From NCBI RefSeq assembly GCF_028746185.1, contig NZ_JAQIVH010000037.1, positions 10,514-74,513 of the forward strand: a stretch of DNA of 64,000 nucleotides, read 5' to 3'. This stretch comes from Paenibacillus_E qinlingensis (GTDB lineage Bacteria; Bacillota; Bacilli; Paenibacillales; NBRC-103111). A model generated the notes under the pieces. The model did not search any database and was not told the DNA's origin. It saw only the letters and a list, made by a program, of their open reading frames with translations. Both the position numbers and the translations under genes were made by a program. Below are positions 57,443 through 64,000 of this stretch, in pieces; the first letter of the stretch is position 1, and each line of letters begins with the position of its first letter.

Positions 57443-59815
57443 TTAGTAGTAGTACCGCGGCTTTTCTTGTAATTCCGCTCTCGTTTGCAAGAAGCGGTAA
57501 AACGCGCTTGCTGCCTGTGCTTTCGTCACTTCTTCCTGCGGGGCAAAGTTACCATCGCTGAGCGTCATAATATTCAGCCCTACCACGATAGCAGCGTCAC
57601 CCACATTCGCCAGCTTCCCAGCATCCAAGAAATCCTTGTTAAATACACCGTCATATTTCGTCAGACTGTGATAACCCAGCGCTTTCACGATTAATTGCGC
57701 CATTTCTTCCCGATTCATCGTAGCTTCTGGATTGAACTCTTTCCCTACATCAAGCAGCCCGCGATCAACCGCATTTTCTACATAGGCAAAATACTTAGAG
57801 CCATTGCCGACATCCGCAAAGGATGCAGCCCGCTCAGCCCCGTAATAGATGCCGCCGTTGCCGCCATTCATAGCGATAACAAGCATTTTGACCAACTCAC
57901 CGCGCTTAATCGTTTGGTCAGGGTTCACTTTGCCGTCCTTCACATCCAATGCTTGATAATCCAGCATCAGTTGAAGTTCATTTTGTGCCCAGTGCTTATC
58001 AATATCACTAACAATGACTTTATCCAAAGAGATAATCTCGCCGGATTGCGCACTGCGCCATTGACCTGACGAAGCATCTAGAAGGAAACTATCGCGATTC
58101 ACATTCTTCGGAACAAGGGAATATACGAGCTTCGCCTTCGACTCCGCTTTGCTAGCCGTCGCCCCTGCAGGAGGAACTTCCCCAGCTGCCACCATCAAGC
58201 GGTATTTCTCGATTGGGATTGCGCCTGTGTATCCGTTGCTGTCCAAGACGTAGCCAAGCTTCACATCGAACTGGGCCAGCCACAGATCCTTGGCCTTATC
58301 GATGGAGATCACCTCAGGTTTCTGAGCAGGATACGCCACATCACTTAGGGATACGTAGTAGTTCGAGATGGCTCCTGTTACACGGTCAATGCTGACCCTC
58401 ACCTCTTCATTGTTCACAGCAACACCGTCAATAACGCGTTTATAGCTAACTTCCCACGTACGCATCTGCTTCAGCATGTCCTGGGAATACTCTTTCTGAA
58501 CATTCAGCACGAGTTGGTCCGTGGAACCAGGAAGCTGCGCTTTGACAAATTCCGTGCTTTTCGCAATCGCATCATCTAATGAAATTTTGCCTTCGATAGG
58601 CTTCTCATTATCACCGCTATACGGGATGTAGTAATTAAAATTAGTAATAACGCCGGTTTTACTATTCACAGATGCCCAAACGTTATTTCCTGCAACGATC
58701 TTCCCAGATGCTGTTGTATCTGCCGTCGCCTTGTTCCAGCTCATATTCCAGCTCGAAGAAGTCTCGCCCGTTTCTGGGTTCTTGGTTTCATTATACGAAG
58801 CTTCTTGCAGCTTGTACTCAGCAGATAGGTTAAACGTTGTTGATACTTTCTTGACTGCTTCTTCCTTCGTCAAATTCAAAGTAGCTGTCGGTTTCGTTCC
58901 CAGCGGCTTCTCTGTTAAAGGCTTGTTGTCACCGCTTACACTCGGAACTGGTTGCGAAATCTCGCCTGTTGCAGCATCCAAAGCAAAACTGTTCATAAAG
59001 TAGGAGATGATTGGAGCACGCTTCCCTTGCGTGTTATAAGGGATTAGATACTGTAGGGACAGCTCCGTCTTCTCGCGGAATAGCTGAGCTGCTTTCTCTG
59101 TAGAAATCGGCGCACTCACCTTATCAAAAATCACCTTATCGTCCCAATTGTACCAATAGCTCGTAACCTGTCCCTCACCATTGACGTTGATATTAAGTCC
59201 ATTCCCGGAGAAAGGAACTCCCCCAACGGATCGATCATAGCGAATGTTATATTGATAATTACCGTCTAGCGGGGTACGGAATGCTTTCTCTACCGATTCA
59301 TCATACAGCAGTTCCTTCTGCTTGGATGGGTTTACTTTGGCTACAAATGATGCAGCCAGCTCTTTCGCAGCTTGAAAGTCCACCTTCGGCGGATACGACG
59401 GCTTATGTTCTGGATCATTGTCATTCAAATTGTATGACGTCAACGTTCCATCCAAGCCATTGATGGCGATATTCGCCGTGCCATAGAAACGATCTTTCAC
59501 TTTCTTCGAATAGCTGATGTTCCAAGTCGGGATACTCTGGCCATTCTGGCCATAGAAACCATTTAAGCTTATGGATTGGAGAATATAATCCGTAGGTAGT
59601 GTTATGTAGCCTTTGGCATACTCAATTGCTTGTTCTTTGGTAATTTTGGCATCTTGCACCGAGATATCGGCTTGCCCTGGGAAGGCAGGGGATGTCATAG
59701 CGGTCGTAGCTGTTCCAGATACACTTTCCGCCCATACCCCTATCGGTGCAACCGTCAGCAACAATGTCGAAGCGAGTACCATCGTGCCTGCTTGTTTTAA
59801 TAATTTCAACGTCAT
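57443..59815 (-). CDS. Secreted YcdB/YcdC-domain protein with C-terminal SLH repeats
   Basis: The 790-residue protein has a signal peptide (residues 1-30, MVLASTLLLTVAPIGVWA) and then repeated YcdB/YcdC-type units of about 80-100 residues, each with a K-E-x-A-I/V helix followed by TWNISYSK-like strands and GxIxxFN/Y (for example KITKEQAIEYAKGYI, NLTKEEAVKKVSTTF, KISLDDAIAKSTEFV). The C-terminal 200 residues hold SLH domains (DIDKHWAQNELQLMLDYQ, FADVGNGSKYFAYVENAVDRG, NREEMAQLIVKALGY). SLH domains anchor proteins to secondary wall polymer. ATG 59815 has AAGGAGGA directly upstream; an in-frame extension to 59992 is not supported. The function of YcdB domains is unknown. Confidence 0.9.
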   Translation of the reverse strand: MTLKLLKQAGTMVLASTLLLTVAPIGVWAESVSGTATTAMTSPAFPGQADISVQDAKITKEQAIEYAKGYITLPTDYILQSISLNGFYGQNGQSIPTWNISYSKKVKDRFYGTANIAINGLDGTLTSYNLNDNDPEHKPSYPPKVDFQAAKELAASFVAKVNPSKQKELLYDESVEKAFRTPLDGNYQYNIRYDRSVGGVPFSGNGLNINVNGEGQVTSYWYNWDDKVIFDKVSAPISTEKAAQLFREKTELSLQYLIPYNTQGKRAPIISYFMNSFALDAATGEISQPVPSVSGDNKPLTEKPLGTKPTATLNLTKEEAVKKVSTTFNLSAEYKLQEASYNETKNPETGETSSSWNMSWNKATADTTASGKIVAGNNVWASVNSKTGVITNFNYYIPYSGDNEKPIEGKISLDDAIAKSTEFVKAQLPGSTDQLVLNVQKEYSQDMLKQMRTWEVSYKRVIDGVAVNNEEVRVSIDRVTGAISNYYVSLSDVAYPAQKPEVISIDKAKDLWLAQFDVKLGYVLDSNGYTGAIPIEKYRLMVAAGEVPPAGATASKAESKAKLVYSLVPKNVNRDSFLLDASSGQWRSAQSGEIISLDKVIVSDIDKHWAQNELQLMLDYQALDVKDGKVNPDQTIKRGELVKMLVIAMNGGNGGIYYGAERAASFADVGNGSKYFAYVENAVDRGLLDVGKEFNPEATMNREEMAQLIVKALGYHSLTKYDGVFNKDFLDAGKLANVGDAAIVVGLNIMTLSDGNFAPQEEVTKAQAASAFYRFLQTRAELQEKPRYYY

Positions 59816-59970
59816 CTTCCTCCTTAAGTAGATCTCCATACGACACGTGGATTCACATGCTTGGACGCGTCCACCTGTTATATAGTACTTGACGGTGATC
59901 GCTGGAAAAAGGTTGCAAATACAAGAGAAATAAATACCAATTTTTATTTCTACTTCACCCGCTAAACATA

Positions 59971-60007
59971 AAAACAGACTTGAGCATCCCATACGGAATA
60001 CTCAAGC
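59971..60007 (-). terminator. Terminator of the RluF-like gene
   Basis: On the minus strand GGCTTGAGTATTCC pairs with GGGATGCTCAAGTC (with G-T pairs) and is followed by TGTTTTTATG, about 24 bp after the stop. Confidence 0.7.
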
Positions 60008-60030
60008 CTTATCAGGTGATTCATGTGTAG

Positions 60031-60744
60031 TTAGGGATTCGTCTGCGACTTCTCCTGACTAAGCATTTGCATCAAATCCTTTAACTCACCTTGCGTCAAA
60101 TCCCGCCATTTCCCAACCTTCAAAGCGCCCAACTGAATATGCATGATGCGAACACGCTGCAGGCGCACGACACGATATCCGAATGCTTCGCACATCCTGC
60201 GAATTTGCCGATTTAGTCCCTGTGTGAGAATGATACGAAATACACGTTCGTTGACTTGTACGATTTCACAAGGCTTGGTCATCGTGCCTAGAATGCGCAC
60301 CCCACTAGCCATCCCCCGCAAAAACATCTGCGTGATCGGCCGATTCACCGTTACGATATATTCTTTATCGTGATTATTCTCCGCACGGAGAATCTGATTC
60401 ACAATATCCCCGTTATTCGTCAGTAAGATAAGACCTTCTGAATCTTTATCCAATCTGCCGATGGGGAAAATTCGCTCCGAATGCCCCACAAAATCCACGA
60501 TATTCCCACGAATATGCGCTTCGGTTGTTGAGGTAATACCCACAGGCTTGTTAAGCGCAATGTATACGTGCTCTTTCTTCTCTCCAATTGCCCGCCCATC
60601 AACCTTCACTTCATCACCAGGACCTACAACGCTACCGAGCCCGGCAATTTCACCATTGATCGTTACGCGTCTAGCTTCGACCCATTTGTCCGCCTCACGT
60701 CTGGAGCACACGCCAGTTTCACTGATAAACTTATTAATTCTCAT
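60031..60744 (-). CDS. rluF: 23S rRNA pseudouridine synthase, RluF/RluB type
   Basis: The 237-residue protein has an N-terminal S4 RNA-binding domain (MRINKFISETGVCSRREADK) and the RsuA/RluB/RluF catalytic domain with the nucleophilic aspartate in GRLDKDSEGLILLTNNGD, plus LTQGLNRQIRRMCEAFGY. It isomerises a uridine in 23S rRNA. IALNKPVGITSTTE and NIVDFVGHSERIFPIGRLDKDS follow the RluF form more closely than RluB. The start is uncertain: ATG 60744 begins at the conserved S4 domain, and a TTG at 60786 would add 14 residues. Confidence 0.9.
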   Translation of the reverse strand: MRINKFISETGVCSRREADKWVEARRVTINGEIAGLGSVVGPGDEVKVDGRAIGEKKEHVYIALNKPVGITSTTEAHIRGNIVDFVGHSERIFPIGRLDKDSEGLILLTNNGDIVNQILRAENNHDKEYIVTVNRPITQMFLRGMASGVRILGTMTKPCEIVQVNERVFRIILTQGLNRQIRRMCEAFGYRVVRLQRVRIMHIQLGALKVGKWRDLTQGELKDLMQMLSQEKSQTNP

Positions 60745-60956
60745 GCCCCTGAATTTCCCTTCTGTTCCGTCTTCATTTGAATTCAATACCTTCTATTATG
60801 CTGGATTCGCGGCAACGGTTCAAGTCGCTACTCCAACCAGTCCCATGGGAACACAGATGCGGAGACTCTCTCACACTTGAAATGGCCAACGGAGCTTTCT
60901 ATTTCTACCACATTGTTTGGTATACTATAGAACAGATGACATATCGAAGGAGTACG

Positions 60957-61580
60957 ATGATGCACATACTACTATTAGGAGCAACTGGCCGTGTCGGGCA
61001 GCGAGTTCTAGCTCGCGCTCTGCAGGATGATCATGAGGTAACCGCAATCGTGCGGAATATGGATAAAATATCACTGCGTTCCGACCGGCTCACCTTGTTG
61101 CAAGGCAACGCCTGTTCCGCAGGGGATCTTTCGGGCGTCATGACCGGCGTGGACGTGGTCGTGAGCTGCCTTGGCACCGATGGCGGCACGGTGCTGACCG
61201 AGGCGACGCCCCTGCTCATCGCGGCGATGAAAGCTGCCGATGTGAGCCGCGTGGTCACCGTCGGCACGGCCGGCATCTTGCAGAGCCGGGAGCATCCGGG
61301 TCTGCTGCGCTTTGAAGCGCCGGATACCCGGCGCTCCTCGACCCGCGCGGCCGAGGAGCACCGCCAGGCGTGGGCGCTGCTCGCCGCGTCGGGCCTACGT
61401 TGGACGGTCGTGTGTCCAACGTATTTGCCCGACGGCGAGGCGCAGGGTCAGTTCCGCGCGGAGCGCGATTTCTTGCCGGACGGCGGCACGTCCATCTCCG
61501 TCGGCGACACCGCGGCGTTCACCTACCGCGTCGCAGTGGAGGATGCATATGTCGGCTGCCGCGTGGGGTTGGCGTACTAG
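60957..61580 (+). CDS. NAD(P)-binding (atypical SDR-like) protein
   Basis: The 207-residue protein has the Rossmann loop ILLLGATGRVGQRVLARAL near residues 3-21, VVVSCLGTDGG, VTVGTAGIL and SGLRWTVVCPTYLPDGEAQG. This matches the NAD(P)H-binding atypical SDRs (YwnB/NmrA-like). The substrate is unknown. ATG 60957 or the next codon ATG 60960 is preceded by AAGGAG; a longer frame from 60777 is not supported. The last two thirds (about 61130-61560) are much richer in G+C than the surroundings (68 percent in 61261-61320, counted by eye). Confidence 0.82.
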   Translation: MMHILLLGATGRVGQRVLARALQDDHEVTAIVRNMDKISLRSDRLTLLQGNACSAGDLSGVMTGVDVVVSCLGTDGGTVLTEATPLLIAAMKAADVSRVVTVGTAGILQSREHPGLLRFEAPDTRRSSTRAAEEHRQAWALLAASGLRWTVVCPTYLPDGEAQGQFRAERDFLPDGGTSISVGDTAAFTYRVAVEDAYVGCRVGLAY

Positions 61581-61618
61581 CGCTTGAGCCGCTCCATTTT
61601 AATAAATAAAATCCTCTA

Positions 61619-61647
61619 TTGATAAAATCTAACTAGTTAGTTATAAT
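61619..61647 (+). promoter_or_regulatory. tetR promoter with operator TAACTAGTTA in its spacer
   Basis: TTGATA (61619-61624), 17 bp and TATAAT (61642-61647) form a near-consensus sigma-A promoter. The 10-bp palindrome TAACTAGTTA (61630-61639) lies wholly in the spacer, and the 13-mer TAACTAGTTAGTT recurs before the exporter gene. This is an ideal site for autorepression. Confidence 0.8.
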
Positions 61648-61655
61648 TATTTTCG

Positions 61656-62342
61656 TTGGAGGTGACTAATATATCAACTCACGAACTTAAACCAAAAAGA
61701 ACCTACGATGCCGCACGGACCAAAGAGATGATCTTAGACGCGGCAGAAGAGATTTTTGCAGAGCAGGGATTTTCCGCTGCGCGAATCGATGCCATAGCGA
61801 AAGCTGCAGGCTATAATAAAAGCCTGATTTATCAATATTTCCAAGATAAGTTGGGGCTGTACACCGAAGTTATTATTCGCGCCGATCAATTAGGTGACAA
61901 GATGTTGTTGGATATCAACGGCGAATTATTGAAAGACGATTTATTAACTTCGGACGGAGCCAAATTCAAGCAATTCCTAGAAAAGCTGATCCATGGTTCC
62001 TTACAATTTTTATTGGATCATCCGCGTTATCTGAAAATCCTTTCTTGGGAAATGGCGGAGGAATGGAAAACCTGGAACCAAATTACGTATCTGCCTGACG
62101 ATGCTACAATGTTCTACGAACTGGCTAAAAAGGCACAAATGAATGGATTAATTCGGGCGGATTTAGATCCCAAAGTATTTCCTTCTATTGTACTGAACAA
62201 TGTGTATTCGTCCATCCAGTCCTATTCGCGATTCAAGCCGTTTTTGAATACGTCGAATTCAGCCGATTCTATTGCGCATTATAAAGATCAAGTCGCCCGA
62301 TTTATTATTCATGGCGTCATGGAGCCGTCTTTGCTCAAGTAA
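61656..62342 (+). CDS. TetR-family regulator of the downstream DHA2 exporter
   Basis: About 223-228 residues with a TetR helix-turn-helix (MILDAAEEIFAEQGFSAARIDAIAKAAGYNKSLIYQYFQDKLGL) and a C-terminal region with FLEKLIHGSLQFLLDHPRYLKILSWEMAEEW, typical of AcrR-like members. The start is odd: GGAGGTGA (61658-61665) is positioned for a codon at 61671, which is ATA; the only in-frame standard starts nearby are TTG 61656 and GTG 61662, which overlap the ribosome binding site. The gene is followed by a terminator and then the exporter, with matching operators upstream of both. Confidence 0.88.
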   Translation: MEVTNISTHELKPKRTYDAARTKEMILDAAEEIFAEQGFSAARIDAIAKAAGYNKSLIYQYFQDKLGLYTEVIIRADQLGDKMLLDINGELLKDDLLTSDGAKFKQFLEKLIHGSLQFLLDHPRYLKILSWEMAEEWKTWNQITYLPDDATMFYELAKKAQMNGLIRADLDPKVFPSIVLNNVYSSIQSYSRFKPFLNTSNSADSIAHYKDQVARFIIHGVMEPSLLK

Positions 62343-62357
62343 AAGACGGCCCTTTTT
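62324..62357 (+). terminator. Terminator of the second tetR gene
   Basis: GCCGTCTTT (62324-62332) and AAAGACGGC (62342-62350) pair and are followed by CCTTTTT. The left arm lies inside the end of the gene. Confidence 0.75.
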
Positions 62358-62373
62358 ATAATTTAAATATAAA

Positions 62374-62386
62374 TAACTAGTTAGTT
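62374..62386 (+). promoter_or_regulatory. Second TetR operator (TAACTAGTTAGTT), before the exporter
   Basis: The 13-mer is identical to the one in the tetR promoter spacer. It lies 24 bp before the exporter ATG and just downstream of a possible promoter (TTGCTC, 18 bp, TATAAT at 62357-62362), so a bound repressor would block transcription. Confidence 0.75.
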
Positions 62387-62409
62387 TTAAAAAGAGAGGT
62401 GGAATAACA

Positions 62410-63929
62410 ATGAATACCATTCAAAACAGTTCAAAAAGATGGTGGGTACTTGCTGTCTTGGCCTTTAGCTTGTTAACCGTTGGTCTCGATATGACGGTGC
62501 TAAATCTGGCTTTACCCACATTGGCAACCGATTTACACGCAACTACGAGTCAATTACAATGGTTTGCCAATGCCTATAATCTCGTACTCGCGGCAGCATT
62601 ACTACCAGCTGGGATGCTTGGTGATCGCTTTGGGCGCAAGAAAATGCTGTTAATTGCATTACTTTTATTCGGTGTTGCCTCCATCGGTTGCGCCTATGCA
62701 CACTCGACCGGAGCGTTGATCGCTTGGCGTGCTGTTCTTGGCCTAGGCGCTGCCTTATTAATGCCTCTATCTATGTCTTTACTGCCGGTCATATTCTCTG
62801 AGGATGAAAGACCGAAGGCGATGCGGATTTGGGTAACCGCAAGTGCACTGGGCATGCCTCTCGGTCCTATACTTGGGGGATGGATGTTAAAAACATTCTG
62901 GTGGGGCTCTATCTTTTTGATCAACGTACCCATCATTATCATTTCGCTTATCGCTGTTGCCTTGCTAATCTCTGAATCCCGCAGTTCGGAAAAACATCGG
63001 ATAGACGGTTTCGGCATATTGACATCCAGTTTGGGACTAGTAACTCTTACGTATGGGGTTACACAAACGGGAGACACTGGCTGGGGAGATGGCGGTACGT
63101 TGGCTACAATCCTTGCTGGACTTTTGCTGCTAGGCCTATTCGTGTGGTGGCAGCGAAGTAGTCGTTCGCCGCTTGTCGATTTAGGACTATTCCGCGAAGC
63201 TAGATTTACCTGGGGAGCAACGCTGGCAACTTTAGTTAACTTTGCATTTTTTGGCTTCCTATTCGGTTTGCCTCTATTCTTTCAGGCCGTGAATGGTCTG
63301 GATGCTCAAGCTACCGGGTTGCGTATTCTTCCGCTTATTGGCGGTTTATTGGTAGGCTCACAGGTCTCTGGCAAAATTGTAAAGAAATTGGGCGACAAAG
63401 CGATTGTCGCGATCGGATTTTTGTTCATGGCTTTCGGACTCTTCCTTGGCGGCTTCACCGACGTCACTACCGGCTATGGATTTGCAGCCATTTGGATTGT
63501 AAGTTTAGGCATTGGCTTCGGTTCGGTTTCGCACTTCCGGCAGCGATGGACGCGGCGCTTGGGGTCCTTTCAGCTGAGCGAAGCGGTGTTGGTTCTGCCT
63601 TAATTATGACTTTACGGCAAGTAGGCGGGACCATCGGTGTAGCCTTTCTTGGTTCATTATTGAATTCCGAGTACCATAAGCATTTGAATGTGAGCGGTTT
63701 GACTGACCAAGCAGCGGCTGCGGTTCAAGATAATGTTTCTTCTGGAGTAGCTGTAGCTCATCAAATGAACTCCACATCGCTGCTAGCCTCTGTTCAACAT
63801 GCTTTCGTCGGCGGTTTGGACGTGATGCTATGGGTATGCTGCGGCATCGCTGTGCTTGGCATCCTCCTTTCTCTTATTTTCCTACCTAAACGAGGATCAA
63901 TTAGCGTGACGACTCCATTAGAACAATAA
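62410..63929 (+). pseudogene. DHA2-family MFS exporter, frameshifted by a 5-bp tandem duplication
   Basis: Frame 1 runs from ATG 62410 to about 63516, with LDMTVLNLALPTLATDL (motif D1), LGDRFGRKKMLLIALLL (motif A) and about ten membrane segments. It then goes out of frame and stops at 63603 with unrelated residues. The rest of the protein (FGFALPAAMDAALGVLS ... LRQVGGTIGVAFLGSLL) continues in another frame to 63929. The break coincides with TTCGGTTCGG (63517-63526); removing one TTCGG restores a 504-codon frame reading GFGFALPAAMDAAL, exactly the family pattern. The gene is otherwise undamaged, so the defect is recent, phase-variable or a sequencing error. AAGAGAGG lies 8 bp before the ATG. 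It is controlled by the upstream TetR. Confidence 0.9.
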
Positions 63930-64000
63930 AAGAAACGTCTATTGAAGTCTGTCGAGGATGGGCGATCGAAAGGCATACGAGTAAGGTTCGGGGTTCGGGG

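Noticed and set aside
63794..63976. 60-residue minus-strand open frame at the right edge
   Set aside because: It is antisense to the end of the frameshifted exporter and has no ribosome binding site or recognisable domain.
1..64000. Transposase, phage, plasmid origin, rRNA or tRNA genes
   Set aside because: None was seen on either strand, so the repeat elements cannot be assigned to a mobile system present in this window.

Overview
The window looks like chromosomal DNA of a Paenibacillus-type Gram-positive bacterium (order Bacillales/Paenibacillales). This rests on strong AGGAGG ribosome binding sites, a class II (Firmicute-type) galT, a SigY-like sigma operon, a YcdB/SLH cell-surface protein, a Nup-type nucleoside ABC operon, a YwqB/YwqA-like SWIM-SNF2 pair and a YkuI-like EAL protein. 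No rRNA, tRNA, CRISPR array, transposase or phage gene was seen.

Layout. 1-2.2 kb: the edge of a rhodanese gene (minus), two GNAT acetyltransferases and a pterin carbinolamine dehydratase. 2.3-9.1 kb: recQ and a small unknown gene (minus), divergent from a SWIM-finger protein overlapping an SNF2 helicase. 9.7-14 kb: an EAL protein divergent from a CHASE3-GAF-PAS histidine kinase with a C-terminal receiver. 14.1-20.4 kb: a UMF1-type transporter, a solitary UMP-kinase paralogue, a double-GNAT protein, a SigY-like sigma/anti-sigma operon and an MFS exporter behind an 8-bp-phased operator. 21-27.5 kb: AraC/SRPBCC divergent pair, two GNATs, a nitrilase, a YhdH/YhfP reductase, and a 7TM-PAS-GGDEF protein. 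28-32 kb: a MarR-controlled heterodimeric ABC exporter. 33-37.9 kb: galK-galE-galT (minus) divergent from an AraC regulator. 38-42.5 kb: an ATPase-LuxR regulator divergent from ilvB-ilvN. 42.7-48 kb: a hybrid histidine kinase and a chemoreceptor. 48.5-54.8 kb: a BMP-family nucleoside ABC operon (minus) and ilvA. 55-64 kb: two TetR/DHA2 exporter units (the second exporter is frameshifted), a YcdB-SLH protein, an RluF-like pseudouridine synthase and an NAD(P)-binding protein.

The most unusual content is non-coding. Six intergenic regions each hold one copy of an exactly 187-bp element. It consists of four 23-bp imperfect palindromes (TTARMTGKA, 5 bp, TMCAKYTAA) whose starts lie at offsets 0, 51, 113 and 164 in five copies (0, 50, 112 and 164 in the sixth), with spacers whose length is kept but whose sequence is not. 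The element is mirror-symmetric, always lies beyond the 3' end of a gene, and occupies every convergent intergenic gap longer than about 300 bp. It is regularly flanked by GT-rich (or complementary pyrimidine-rich) low-complexity tracts, one of which is a seven-copy tandem array of about 71 bp. I do not recognise this element as a described family and regard it as the best candidate for something new here.

Functionally the window mixes housekeeping repair and metabolism (recQ, gal operon, ilvBN, ilvA, rluF) with sensing (three c-di-GMP/histidine-kinase type proteins, chemoreceptor, SigY-like ECF system) and several self-regulated drug-efflux cassettes in which a local MarR or TetR gene and candidate operators can be read directly.
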